From assembly GCF_022376295.1 (NCBI RefSeq), contig NZ_CP060140.1, forward strand, positions 2,298,356-2,362,355: a stretch of 64,000 nt of DNA, read 5' to 3'. Each line of letters starts with the position of its first letter. Positions within the stretch are counted from its first letter, which is position 1. This document shows positions 50,451 through 59,553 of this stretch, in pieces. Made by a program: the position numbers and the translations under genes. Under the pieces are notes generated by a model. The model was not told where the DNA came from and did no database searches. It was given only the letters and a program-made list of their open reading frames with translations. The stretch comes from Nodularia sphaerocarpa UHCC 0038. GTDB taxonomy: Bacteria > Cyanobacteriota > Cyanobacteriia > Cyanobacteriales > Nostocaceae.

Positions 50451-51197
50451 ATGATGGACGAAAATAAACAGGTAAACAATACTAGCCAGCAATTGGGTGA
50501 ACCAACAGAGGTAAAGCAATCGATGAATAGCGACTCCCCAGCCCAAACCAATTCCAACGAATCTGGCAGCGAGGTGACTGAGCAAGTGACAACTCCAATG
50601 GATGTATCTGAAGATACGGTAATTGCAGCAGAAAATGGTGTTGCTGCCACTGATAGAACCGAAGTGGAAACGGCTGCTTTGGCAGAATTGACTCAACAAA
50701 TTGAGTTTCTCAAAGGGCAAGTAGAAGAACGCAGTACTCAATATATGAGGATTGCGGCAGATTTTGAAAATTACCGCAAACGCACCAGCAAAGAAAAAGA
50801 AGAGCTGGATTTGCAAGTGAAGCGGAACACTATTTTGGAATTGCTACCCATAGTGGATAATTTTGAGCGGGCGCGAGCGCACCTCAAGCCACAAAGTGAC
50901 GGCGAGATGACAATTCACAAAAGTTATCAAGGGGTTTATAAACAACTAGTGGAATGCCTCAAACGTATAGGGGTATCACCAATGCGTCCCGAAGGTCAAG
51001 AGTTCGATCCCAATCTCCATGAAGCAGTTATGCGGGAACCTACGGATGAACATCCAGAGGGAACAGTGTTAGAAGAGTTAGTACGTGGATATTATTTGGG
51101 CGATCGCGTGCTGCGCCATTCAATGGTGAAGGTGGCTGCTCCCAAGGAAGACACACCACCAGCACCCGAAGATCCGTCGAGTTCAGCTGACAGTTAA
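50451..51197 (+). CDS. grpE: Nucleotide exchange factor GrpE
   Basis: This 248-residue protein has a long acidic, disordered N-terminus (about 1-85), a coiled coil (TQQIEFLKGQVEERSTQYMR), the GrpE signature ADFENYRKRTSKEKEELD, and a C-terminal beta domain (FDPNLHEAVMREPTDEHPEG then VLRHSMVKVA). It releases ADP from DnaK. It is followed on the same strand by dnaK and dnaJ, the standard chaperone block. Start could be 50451 or 50454 (MM). Confidence 0.95.
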   Translation: MMDENKQVNNTSQQLGEPTEVKQSMNSDSPAQTNSNESGSEVTEQVTTPMDVSEDTVIAAENGVAATDRTEVETAALAELTQQIEFLKGQVEERSTQYMRIAADFENYRKRTSKEKEELDLQVKRNTILELLPIVDNFERARAHLKPQSDGEMTIHKSYQGVYKQLVECLKRIGVSPMRPEGQEFDPNLHEAVMREPTDEHPEGTVLEELVRGYYLGDRVLRHSMVKVAAPKEDTPPAPEDPSSSADS

Positions 51198-51488
51198 ACT
51201 GTAGTTGCTCGTCTGATTGAGCAAAATTGCCTAAATGCTATCAAAGATAGGCATCGCATATCTCAGAAAGGATAGGGCTGTTGACAGTTTGCCGGACTTT
51301 CGCAGCCCGCCTTTTGGTAGCAGCTTGCATCTAGGGCGCGACTTGATTACAAAAAGCCGACCCTATACAACTGTCCTTGTGTCAACTGCTCGTCAGAGGA
51401 GTTACACAGACGTTACCGCAAGGTTTAGCTCATAAAAAATCATCCGCAAAACATCATAGTAAAAGAAATCAGTAAAAATACTGTAAAT

Positions 51489-53453
51489 ATGGGAAAAGTT
51501 ATTGGCATCGACTTAGGCACTACTAACAGTTGCGTCGCCGTCTTAGAAGGTGGTCAACCAATTGTAATATCCAGCACTGAAGGGGGACGGACTACACCGA
51601 GTATTGTGGGATTTGGCAAGGGTGACGTTCGCTTAGTCGGTCAGATGGCAAAGCGCCAAGCCGTAACTAATGCTGAAAACACAGTCTATAGTATTAAGAG
51701 ATTTATCGGTCGTCGCTGGGAAGAGACTCAAACAGAACGCAGTCGCGTACCTTATACCTGTATCAAAGGTCGAGACGATACTGTTGATGTTCAAATTCGC
51801 GGACATAACTACACACCGCAAGAAGTATCCGCTATGGTTCTGCAAAAACTCAAGCAGGATGCAGAAAGTTTCTTGGGTGAAGAAGTAACTCAGGCAGTAA
51901 TTACCGTACCAGCATATTTCACAGATGCCCAAAGACAAGCAACTAAAGATGCTGGTACTATTGCTGGATTGGAAGTTCTCCGAATCATCAACGAGCCAAC
52001 TGCTGCGGCTTTAGCCTTTGGTTTAGAAAAGCAAGACCAAGAGCAGTTGATTTTAGTATTTGACTTAGGCGGCGGTACTTTCGATGTCTCCATCCTTCAA
52101 CTTGGGGATGGAGTTTTTGAAGTTAAGGCAACTTGTGGTAACAACCACTTGGGTGGAGATGACTTTGATAATGAGATCGTCACCTGGATGATTGAACGTT
52201 TCCAGGAACAAGAGAACATCGACCTTTCCCCCGATAAAATGGCCTTGCAACGTCTGCGGGAAGCAGCAGAAAAGGCAAAAATTGAACTTTCTCATATGGC
52301 GAGTACATCCATTAACTTGCCATTTATAACTGCCGATGAGACTGGACCAAAACATCTGGAAATGGAACTCAATCGCGCTCAATTTGAACAGATGGCAGGG
52401 CTTTTAATTCAAGCTACCATTGAGCCGATGATTCAAGCTCTCAAAGACGCAGACCTCAAAACACAAGACATAGATCGAATTATTTTGGTTGGTGGTTCCA
52501 CTCGTATTCCCGCAGTCCAGAATGCCCTGATCAAGTTTTTTAACGGTAAAACTCCCGATCGCTCTATCAACCCTGATGAAGCCGTAGGTCTTGGTGCAGC
52601 AATTCAAGCTGGGGTACTGAGTGGCGAGGTCGATAATCTTCTGCTCTTGGATGTAACTTCCCTATCCCTGGGAATTGAAACTTTGGGAGAAGTGTTTACC
52701 AAAATTATTGACCGGAATACCACAATTCCCACCAGTAAATCCCAAGTTTTTTCCACTGCCGTTGATGGACAAACCTCCGTGGAAATTCACATCCTCCAAG
52801 GAGAAAGGGCAATGGCACGGGATAACAAAAGTCTGGGTAAATTTCTGCTAGCAGGAATTCCTCCATCTCCCCGTGGTGTTCCACAAATAGAAGTATCTTT
52901 TGAAATTGATGTGAACGGTATCCTCAAGGTCGCAGCCCAAGACAAAGGTACTGGTCGAGAGCAGAGTATTCGGATTACGAATACAGGCGGTTTGAATAGC
53001 AACGAAGTAGAACGGATGCAGCAAGAAGCCGAAGTATTTGCCGAAGAAGATAAAAAACGTAAAGAACTGGTTGAACTCAAAAACCAAGCAGATAATTTGT
53101 TGTTCAGTTACGAATCGAGTCTCAGGGATAATGCTGACTTTATTGGAGAGCAAATGAAAGCTTTAGCCAACGAAAAAGTTATTCAACTCCAAGCCGTCAT
53201 GGCTAATCCCAGCATTTCGTTCACAGAATTTCAACAGTGCTTAGATGACTTTCAACAAACTTTGTTTGCTATTGGTGCTGATGTATACAACCGAGCTAAC
53301 GACCAAGAAGATAGTGAGGAAGTTGAAAAAGTTTCAGATAATTTGTTGACATCAGAATTAGAGCCACAGATGAATGGAACACTCATACCACAATTCAACT
53401 TTGATTTTGATGACGAAAGTACAGCACAGGCTGATTATGAAGCCATAGATTAG
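51489..53453 (+). CDS. dnaK: Molecular chaperone DnaK
   Basis: This 654-residue Hsp70 has all signatures: VIGIDLGTTNSCVAV, LILVFDLGGGTFDVSIL, and IILVGGSTRIPAVQ, followed by the substrate-binding domain and a helical lid. The C-terminus ends in an acidic DDESTAQADYEAID. It works with the adjacent GrpE and DnaJ in protein folding. Cyanobacteria carry several dnaK genes; linkage to grpE and dnaJ suggests the main stress-responsive one, but this is inference. Confidence 0.96.
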   Translation: MGKVIGIDLGTTNSCVAVLEGGQPIVISSTEGGRTTPSIVGFGKGDVRLVGQMAKRQAVTNAENTVYSIKRFIGRRWEETQTERSRVPYTCIKGRDDTVDVQIRGHNYTPQEVSAMVLQKLKQDAESFLGEEVTQAVITVPAYFTDAQRQATKDAGTIAGLEVLRIINEPTAAALAFGLEKQDQEQLILVFDLGGGTFDVSILQLGDGVFEVKATCGNNHLGGDDFDNEIVTWMIERFQEQENIDLSPDKMALQRLREAAEKAKIELSHMASTSINLPFITADETGPKHLEMELNRAQFEQMAGLLIQATIEPMIQALKDADLKTQDIDRIILVGGSTRIPAVQNALIKFFNGKTPDRSINPDEAVGLGAAIQAGVLSGEVDNLLLLDVTSLSLGIETLGEVFTKIIDRNTTIPTSKSQVFSTAVDGQTSVEIHILQGERAMARDNKSLGKFLLAGIPPSPRGVPQIEVSFEIDVNGILKVAAQDKGTGREQSIRITNTGGLNSNEVERMQQEAEVFAEEDKKRKELVELKNQADNLLFSYESSLRDNADFIGEQMKALANEKVIQLQAVMANPSISFTEFQQCLDDFQQTLFAIGADVYNRANDQEDSEEVEKVSDNLLTSELEPQMNGTLIPQFNFDFDDESTAQADYEAID

Positions 53454-54062
53454 TCATTAGTCATTGGTCATTGGTCTTTGGTCTTTGGTCTTTGTCCTTT
53501 CTGCCTGCCCCCTGCCCCCTGTCCCTAATTTTGCTAGATTGTAGAAGCGACTTGCCGTGGGCTAGAGATGGCACCAGTATAAATGCCAGCAAATGGAGAT
53601 GGGGGGTTTTCCACACCTAATTGTGCGGCTAGCTCCTATGGTTGATGAGCGGGGGTTGACCCTGCTAAGTAGCACAATTGTAAAAGAGCTAGTTTATCTC
53701 CCCAACTGGGGCGGCTTTTGTTGTCTTTTATCAGGAAAGCAACTGTTGCTTTAAACTTGCTGGTGATTTTTGTGAAAGATAAAACGTAAAAGGTAAAATC
53801 AATATATTAATAAATAAAAATTTACTTTTTCTTTCTGCCTAGTTTCCGGCAAGCCGCCCTCCAAACAACACTGCGTTACCCAAAGAAGTCATCTGAGGGA
53901 GTTTTCGCCCTTGGGCGAACCACAGGAGTAAATTTTCTGGTCCTGACTGGCGTACTGTGATCAGTAGCCGCTCCTCCAGGATATGACTTACCGTAGGATA
54001 GGAAGTGTTTGTGGCGTGTATTGCCTTGTTGCTTTCTTCCTCCTAACTTTTACCTTTGCTAT
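53454..54062. other. dnaK-dnaJ spacer with STRR and hairpin
   Basis: It starts with a heptad array (GTCATTG/GTCTTTG, about 53455-53495) and CCTGCCCCCTG repeats. The second half contains TTCGCC-CTTG-GGCGAA (53904-53919), a stable hairpin about 145 bases before dnaJ. No ORF with a recognisable family is present. Confidence 0.5.
53904..53919 (+). promoter_or_regulatory. Stable short hairpin upstream of dnaJ
   Basis: TTCGCC and GGCGAA pair perfectly around CTTG. Its place in the long leader region of dnaJ could make it a regulatory or processing site, but there is no direct evidence. Confidence 0.35.
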
Positions 54063-55199
54063 ATGGCCCGCGACTATTATGAAATTCTGGGTGTCTCTCG
54101 TGACGCCGAAAAAGAAGACATCAAACAAGCCTACCGCCGTTTAGCCCGGAAGTATCACCCAGATGTGAACAAAGAACCGGGAGCGGAAGATCGGTTTAAG
54201 GAAATTAACCGCGCTTATGAAGTGCTTTCTGAGCCAGAGGTTCGAGAACGTTATAACCGTTTTGGTGAAGCTGGTGTCTCAGGTGCTGCTGCTGGCGCGG
54301 GCTTCCAAGACATGGGCGATATGGGCGGCTTTGCCGATATCTTTGAAAGTATTTTCAGTGGCTTCGCTGGTGGCGGTATGGGTGGTCCAACCACGCAACG
54401 ACGGCGCAGTGGTCCCGTGCGGGGTGACGACTTAAGGCTAGACCTGAAGTTAGACTTTCGAGAAGCGGTATTTGGCGGCGAAAAAGAAATTCGCATTTCT
54501 CATTTAGAGGTCTGTGATACCTGTGGTGGTTCGGGTGCTAAAGCAGGAACTCGCCCTCGGACTTGTTCAACTTGTGGTGGTTCGGGTCAAGTCCGTCGTG
54601 TGACTAGAACACCCTTTGGTAGCTTTACTCAAGTCTCAACTTGTCCCACCTGTAACGGTACGGGAATGGTGATTGAAGACAAATGTGATGCTTGTGATGG
54701 TAAGGGTACAAATCAAGTACCTAAAAAACTAAAAATTAACATTCCGGCTGGGGTGGATAATGGTACACGCTTGCGGATCTCCCAAGAAGGGGATGCTGGT
54801 CAGCGTGGTGGTCCTCCTGGTGATTTGTATGTCTACTTATTTGTCAATGAAGACGAAGAATTCCAACGAGATGGGATTAATGTTCTCTCAGAAATTAAAG
54901 TTAGCTACCTGCAAGCAATTTTAGGTTGCCGTTTGGAAGTAGAAACGGTAGACGGGCCAGTGGAACTGATTATCCCTGCGGGAACTCAGCCGAATACAGT
55001 CATGAAGCTGGAAAATCGGGGCGTACCTCGTTTGGGAAATCCTGTGAGTCGCGGAGACCATCTGCTGACAATATTAATTGACATTCCTAATAAAGTGACC
55101 CCGGAGGAAAGAGAATTGCTGGAGAAGCTGGCTAAAATTAAGGGCGATCGTACTGGTAAGGGTGGTTTAGAAGGATTCTTGGGAAATCTGTTTAAGTAA
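54063..55199 (+). CDS. dnaJ: Chaperone protein DnaJ
   Basis: The start at 54063 (MARDYYEILGVSRDAEKEDI) is clear; an upstream ATG at 54009 is not used by the family. The 378-residue protein has a J domain with HPD (RKYHPDVN), a Gly/Phe region (~70-125) and four zinc-finger repeats (CDTCGGSG, CSTCGGSG, CPTCNGTG, CDACDGKG). The C-terminal client-binding barrels follow. It is a canonical type I Hsp40. Its stop overlaps the next start (TAATG), coupling it to the TusA-like gene. Confidence 0.97.
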   Translation: MARDYYEILGVSRDAEKEDIKQAYRRLARKYHPDVNKEPGAEDRFKEINRAYEVLSEPEVRERYNRFGEAGVSGAAAGAGFQDMGDMGGFADIFESIFSGFAGGGMGGPTTQRRRSGPVRGDDLRLDLKLDFREAVFGGEKEIRISHLEVCDTCGGSGAKAGTRPRTCSTCGGSGQVRRVTRTPFGSFTQVSTCPTCNGTGMVIEDKCDACDGKGTNQVPKKLKINIPAGVDNGTRLRISQEGDAGQRGGPPGDLYVYLFVNEDEEFQRDGINVLSEIKVSYLQAILGCRLEVETVDGPVELIIPAGTQPNTVMKLENRGVPRLGNPVSRGDHLLTILIDIPNKVTPEERELLEKLAKIKGDRTGKGGLEGFLGNLFK

Positions 55200-55456
55200 T
55201 GAATTCTTCTGATATTTCAAATCCCGATGCTCAACTTGACTTGCGTGGCACTCCTTGTCCGATTAATTTTGTGCGGACAAAATTATGTTTGGAAAAAATG
55301 CTGCCAGGATGTTTGCTCGAAGTCTGGCTAGACTCTGGAGAACCTATTGAACAGGTTCCTGATAGTCTGACAATGGCAGGTTATCAGGTTGAGCAAATTA
55401 CAGATTGCATGGGCTATTTTTCTTTGTTGGTACGCCGTCCCGCTACTGCCCAATGA
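55199..55456 (+). CDS. TusA-like sulfurtransferase family protein
   Basis: This 85-residue protein has the TusA fold pattern LDLRGTPCPINFVRTKLCLE with conserved C20. The usual CPXP is CPIN here, so the second Pro is missing. TusA-type proteins carry persulfide sulfur for tRNA thiolation or cofactor synthesis. It overlaps dnaJ by one base and the rsgA start by four (ATGA), so all three are translationally coupled. Confidence 0.85.
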   Translation: MNSSDISNPDAQLDLRGTPCPINFVRTKLCLEKMLPGCLLEVWLDSGEPIEQVPDSLTMAGYQVEQITDCMGYFSLLVRRPATAQ

Positions 55457-56586
55457 CAACAGTGGAAACTATGTCTACTCATGGACAGTTATTCGGTACG
55501 GTGCTAGCCGTGCAAGCCAATTTTTACCGCGTGCAGCTGGATGTAGAGGATAAGAGTACAAGGGTACAGGGTGATCAGGAAGATTTTTCCCCACTCCCTA
55601 CTCGCCACGCCCTACTCCCTTATCCCCCTATGATCCTCTGCACCCGCAGAACCCGGTTAAAAAAAATCGGGCAGCAGGTGATGGTGGGCGATCGCGTGGT
55701 GGTGGATGAGCCTGATTGGTCTGGTGGTAGGGGGGCAATTTCTGATGTTTTACCCCGTGAAAGTTTATTAGACCGACCAGCGATCGCTAATGTTGACCAA
55801 ATTCTCCTAGCATTTGCGGTGACAGATCCACCTCTGGAACCTTATCAATTAAGTCGATTTCTGGTAAAGGCTGAGTCTACTGATGTGGATGTGCTTTTAT
55901 GCTTGAATAAAAGTGATTTAGTCTCACCAGAGGTACAACAAGAAATTAGCGATCGCCTGGGAGGATGGGGCTATAAACCTCTATTTATTAGCGTCCAAAA
56001 TCGCATTAATATTGAAGAATTAACTCACCATCTCAATAACAAAATTACTGTGATTGCTGGACCTTCCGGCGTGGGAAAATCTAGCCTGATTAATGTGCTG
56101 ATACCCACTCTTAACCTGCGAGTGGGAGAAGTCTCAGGTAAATTAGCACGTGGTCGCCATACAACGCGCCATACAGAATTATTTGAATTACCAGGGGGTG
56201 GTTTGCTCGCAGATACTCCCGGCTTTAATCAACCTGATTTAAATTCTAGCCCAGAACAATTAATTTATTACTTCCCAGAAGCCAGAGAACGGTTAGCAGT
56301 GGCTAGCTGTCGGTTTAGTGACTGTCTGCATCGAGACGAGCCTGATTGTGTCGTGCGGGGTGACTGGGAAAGATATGAACATTACTTGGAATTTTTGGAT
56401 CAGGCGATCGCGCGTCAAACACAGCTTCACGAACAAGCCGATCCCGAATCAACGATGAAAATTAAAAGCAAAGGTAAGGGTAAGCAGCAGTACGAGCCGA
56501 AATTAGAGAGTAAAAAATATCGTCGTGTCTCGAGGAAAACACAGTTGCAAGAATTAGAACAATTGTATAAAGAACCCGAAGATTAA
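55453..56586 (+). CDS. rsgA: Ribosome small-subunit GTPase RsgA
   Basis: The start at 55453 (MTTVETMSTHGQLFGTVLAV) overlaps the previous stop. The ~377-residue circularly permuted GTPase has G4 NKSD (152-155) before G1 GPSGVGKSS (203-211) and G3 DTPGF (254-258). The C-terminal zinc site is C286, C291, H293, C299. It acts late in 30S subunit maturation. The N-terminal OB fold contains an unusual low-complexity stretch at ~34-59 whose DNA resembles the intergenic CCCTACT heptads seen near 17033, so repeat DNA seems to have entered the reading frame. The basic C-terminal tail (KIKSKGKGKQQYEPK) is long. Confidence 0.92.
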   Translation: MTTVETMSTHGQLFGTVLAVQANFYRVQLDVEDKSTRVQGDQEDFSPLPTRHALLPYPPMILCTRRTRLKKIGQQVMVGDRVVVDEPDWSGGRGAISDVLPRESLLDRPAIANVDQILLAFAVTDPPLEPYQLSRFLVKAESTDVDVLLCLNKSDLVSPEVQQEISDRLGGWGYKPLFISVQNRINIEELTHHLNNKITVIAGPSGVGKSSLINVLIPTLNLRVGEVSGKLARGRHTTRHTELFELPGGGLLADTPGFNQPDLNSSPEQLIYYFPEARERLAVASCRFSDCLHRDEPDCVVRGDWERYEHYLEFLDQAIARQTQLHEQADPESTMKIKSKGKGKQQYEPKLESKKYRRVSRKTQLQELEQLYKEPED

Positions 56587-56641
56587 ATCAGTGAACAGTG
56601 AACAGTTATCAAGCCGATGTCCTAGGGGATTTAGACCCAAT

Positions 56642-56695
56642 AATGCCTTTTGATTGCTAACTGATAACTGATAACTGATAACTGATAACTGATAA
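56642..56695. repeat. Heptanucleotide tandem repeat (CTGATAA)n
   Basis: About six copies of ACTGATA lie between rsgA and the GH57 gene, preceded by AGTGAACAGTGAACAG. It is another STRR heptad type. Confidence 0.9.
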
Positions 56696-56814
56696 ATATC
56701 TTAACAATACAGCCTGCTAGAAAACTACAGTCACGCACCCCATAAAGTCTTAAAATATTGTTAATTTCGGCAAACCCTCGTTCTTACACTTAAAATTACT
56801 ACCCTAAAATCACT

Positions 56815-58407
56815 ATGGCTAACGGCTACGTCGCGCTTGTACTTCATGCACACCTGCCCTTTGTTCGTCACCCAGAAAGTGACTATGTGTTGGAAGAAGA
56901 ATGGCTTTATGAAGCCATCACCGAAACATACATTCCATTATTAAAAGTATTTGAGGGCTTAAAGCGAGACGGTATCGACTTCAAAATCACCATGAGTATG
57001 ACACCGCCTCTAGTGTCGATGCTCCGTGATCCCCTACTGCAAGAACGCTATGACGCGCACTTATCCCAACTAGAAGAACTTATAGAACTGGAAATTGAGC
57101 GTAATGTCAAAAATGGGCATCTTCGTTATTTAGCGGAACATTACGCTAATGAGTTTAACGAAGCGCGTAAGATTTGGGAACACTACAAAGGTGATTTGAT
57201 CACAGGGTTTAAGAAGTTTCAAGATAGTAACAACTTAGAAATTATCACTTGTGGTGCTACTCACGGCTATCTACCACTGATGAAAATGTATCCACAAGCT
57301 GTGTGGGCGCAAATTCAGGTAGCTTGTGAACACTATGAGCAAACCTTTGGAAAAGCCCCCAGAGGTATTTGGTTGCCGGAATGCGCTTACTATGAAGGTG
57401 TGGAGCGAATGCTGGCGGATGCTGGTTTACGCTATTTCCTCACTGATGGACATGGCATTTTATACGCTCGTCCTCGCCCACGCTTTGGTACTTATGCGCC
57501 GATTTTTACAGAACCTGGTGTTGCAGCTTTTGGTAGAGACCATGAATCTTCTCAACAAGTATGGTCTTCTGAGGTGGGTTATCCCGGTGCAGCCGAATAT
57601 CGCGAATTTTACAAAGATTTGGGCTGGGAGGCAGAATATGAGTACATTAAGCCCTACATCATGCCCAATGGTCAGCGCAAAAACACGGGCATTAAGTATC
57701 ACAAAATTACTGGACGTGGTTTAGGGCTTTCTGATAAAGCACTCTATGATCCTTATTGGGCGCGGGAAAAGGCGGCAGAACACGCTGCTAACTTTATGTA
57801 TAACCGGGAACGTCAAGTTGAGCATTTAAACGGTATCATGGGTCGCCCGCCCATTATTGTGTCGCCTTATGATGCTGAGTTATTTGGTCACTGGTGGTAT
57901 GAAGGCCCTTGGTTTATTGATTACCTGTTCCGGAAATCATGGCATGACCAAGGAACATATCAAATGGCTCATTTGGCTGATTATTTGCAGACAGAACCAA
58001 CTCAGCAAGTTTGTCGCCCTTCGCAGTCGAGTTGGGGTTATAAGGGTTTCCATGAGTATTGGTTGAATGAGACAAATGCTTGGATTTATCCACATTTACA
58101 CAAAGCAACTGAACGCATGATTGAAATATCGCACTTAGAAGCTGAAGATGATTTACAGGAAAAAGCTCTGAACCAAGCAGCGCGGGAACTTTTATTAGCG
58201 CAATCTTCTGACTGGGCTTTTATTATGCGGACGGGTACAATGGTTCCCTATGCTGTGAGAAGAACGCGATCGCACTTAATGCGGTTTAATAAGCTCTACG
58301 AAGATGTTAAAGTCGGTAAGGTGGATAGTGGTTGGCTGGAAAAAGTGGAATTAATGGATAATATTTTCCCTGAAATTAACTATCGGGTTTACCGTCCTTT
58401 GTCGTAG
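56815..58407 (+). CDS. GH57 1,4-alpha-glucan branching enzyme (DUF1957 type)
   Basis: This 530-residue protein has the GH57 conserved regions: HAHLPFVRHPE, EIITCGATHGYLPL, GIWLPECAYY (catalytic Glu), LTDGHG, and SPYDAELFGHWWYEGP (catalytic Asp). The C-terminal helical DUF1957-type domain is present (AARELLLAQSSDWAFIMRTG). GH57 branching enzymes introduce alpha-1,6 branches into glycogen. It is monocistronic here, with dispersed repeats on both sides. Confidence 0.9.
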   Translation: MANGYVALVLHAHLPFVRHPESDYVLEEEWLYEAITETYIPLLKVFEGLKRDGIDFKITMSMTPPLVSMLRDPLLQERYDAHLSQLEELIELEIERNVKNGHLRYLAEHYANEFNEARKIWEHYKGDLITGFKKFQDSNNLEIITCGATHGYLPLMKMYPQAVWAQIQVACEHYEQTFGKAPRGIWLPECAYYEGVERMLADAGLRYFLTDGHGILYARPRPRFGTYAPIFTEPGVAAFGRDHESSQQVWSSEVGYPGAAEYREFYKDLGWEAEYEYIKPYIMPNGQRKNTGIKYHKITGRGLGLSDKALYDPYWAREKAAEHAANFMYNRERQVEHLNGIMGRPPIIVSPYDAELFGHWWYEGPWFIDYLFRKSWHDQGTYQMAHLADYLQTEPTQQVCRPSQSSWGYKGFHEYWLNETNAWIYPHLHKATERMIEISHLEAEDDLQEKALNQAARELLLAQSSDWAFIMRTGTMVPYAVRRTRSHLMRFNKLYEDVKVGKVDSGWLEKVELMDNIFPEINYRVYRPLS

Positions 58408-58497
58408 TCTTTCTAAAAGTTGGGTATCAATCAACTTCATACCCATATCCCTGGCTTCTTTGAGAAGTTGGGGATTCATCTTTTGAATCAGCAAAAA

Positions 58498-58568
58498 ACA
58501 TTTCGGCTCCCTCTCCTTCTCCCAAAGGGAAACGCTACGCGAAAGTAAGGAGAGGGTTGGGGGGAGGT
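58498..58568. repeat. Dispersed G+C-rich repeat (GGCTCCCTCTCC...GGAGAGGG)
   Basis: GGCTCCCTCTCCTTCTCCC and AAGGAGAGGGTTGGGGGGAG bracket GAAACGCTACGCGAAAG. A related inverted version lies at 63474-63510 (CCCCAACCCTCTCC, GGAGAGGGAGCC). It is a common cyanobacterial intergenic repeat type. Confidence 0.65.
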
Positions 58569-58637
58569 TTTATTTATTTATTCTCTACGTTAAATTTAAA
58601 GTAAGTTGGGGATTTAATCCCAGGAGCGATTATTGCT

Positions 58638-59024
58638 ATGGATATATTGATTGAATCTACGAAAGATTTTGAACAAGATTTAGAGCAATTTAGTAATACA
58701 GAAAAATTTAAGATTATTAAAAAACTGAATCGATATGTTGAGTTGCTTTCAGTAGATACAAAGCTGTTTTATAAAAACAGCACACAATTAAGAAATATCA
58801 GACTCAATGAAAATTATGATTCTTCTATATATTCTCTGAGAATTAATGAAAAAATTAGAATTATTCTCACTATTGATGATGATCCCATTTTTGAACGGAC
58901 TGTAATAACTTTATTTAGAGCCGTCAAGCCTGAAGATGCACCAAAAGCATATAATTCAGTTGCAGAGACCCTTTACCAAGACTTCACTGTAGAAAATCAA
59001 GAGATTGAGGTTCATTCTAGCTAA
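58638..59024 (+). CDS. RelE/HigB-like toxin-fold protein
   Basis: This 128-residue protein has a RelE-like order: N-terminal helix (FEQDLEQFSNTEKFKIIKKL), then LRNIRLNENYDSSIYSLRIN and EKIRIILTIDDD strands, then a final strand VITLFRAVKPEDAPKAY. Such small proteins are usually mRNA interferases. It overlaps the next gene by one base (TAATG), so they form a two-gene unit. The partner also looks RelE-like rather than antitoxin-like. The assignment rests on pattern only. Confidence 0.55.
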   Translation: MDILIESTKDFEQDLEQFSNTEKFKIIKKLNRYVELLSVDTKLFYKNSTQLRNIRLNENYDSSIYSLRINEKIRIILTIDDDPIFERTVITLFRAVKPEDAPKAYNSVAETLYQDFTVENQEIEVHSS

Positions 59025-59356
59025 TGGCACAAATCAAGCCTCTTTTAGATGAATATGGTGTCATCCATGAAGCAATTAAGATTTTACCCGAAGGCTTAAA
59101 ACTTGATTTTCTTCAGGCTTTAGCCGAACTAGAAGATAATGAGTGTCATAGAACCAGAAGTTTTCCTAAAACCAGACTCCATAAAGTCACAGGTATTAAA
59201 CAAGCAATATACAGAGCAGATATCGATAAAATATCAGGTTGGCGCATCCATATTCAATATATTGACGGAAAAATACATTTAAAAGACATCATTGAAGGAC
59301 AACAACATGATGATGTAATTAAAGTCATTAAATCAAAGAAAGATCGATATGAGTGA
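59024..59356 (+). CDS. Small RelE-superfamily-like protein, partner of the preceding gene
   Basis: This 110-residue protein has RSFPKTRLHKVTGIKQAIYR, then ISGWRIHIQYIDGKIHLKDI and QQHDDVIKVIKSKKDRYE, a beta-hairpin followed by a basic C-terminus as in RelE/HigB-type folds. The N-terminal ~45 residues are helical and acidic. It is translationally coupled to the gene before it. Whether one of the pair works as an antitoxin is unknown. No DNA-binding (HTH/RHH) motif is seen in either. Confidence 0.5.
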   Translation: MAQIKPLLDEYGVIHEAIKILPEGLKLDFLQALAELEDNECHRTRSFPKTRLHKVTGIKQAIYRADIDKISGWRIHIQYIDGKIHLKDIIEGQQHDDVIKVIKSKKDRYE

Positions 59357-59553
59357 TAATTCGTAATTCGTAATATTTACTGGATTACTGGGGTGAAAAT
59401 TTATATAGCGGTTCTCGGTTGAGTGAGATATAAGAACCCCACCCCCAAACCCCCTCCCATATCAAAAGTTTATCCTTTTCTTCCCCCCGTTGCGCTTGGA
59501 TTTCGGGGGGTGCGAGGAGGGGGCTATGATGTAATTCATTTAAGTGCATACCG

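Noticed and set aside
50328..50816. 162-codon minus-strand ORF over the grpE start
   Set aside because: It is antisense to the confidently identified grpE, Phe/Cys-rich, and has no family pattern.
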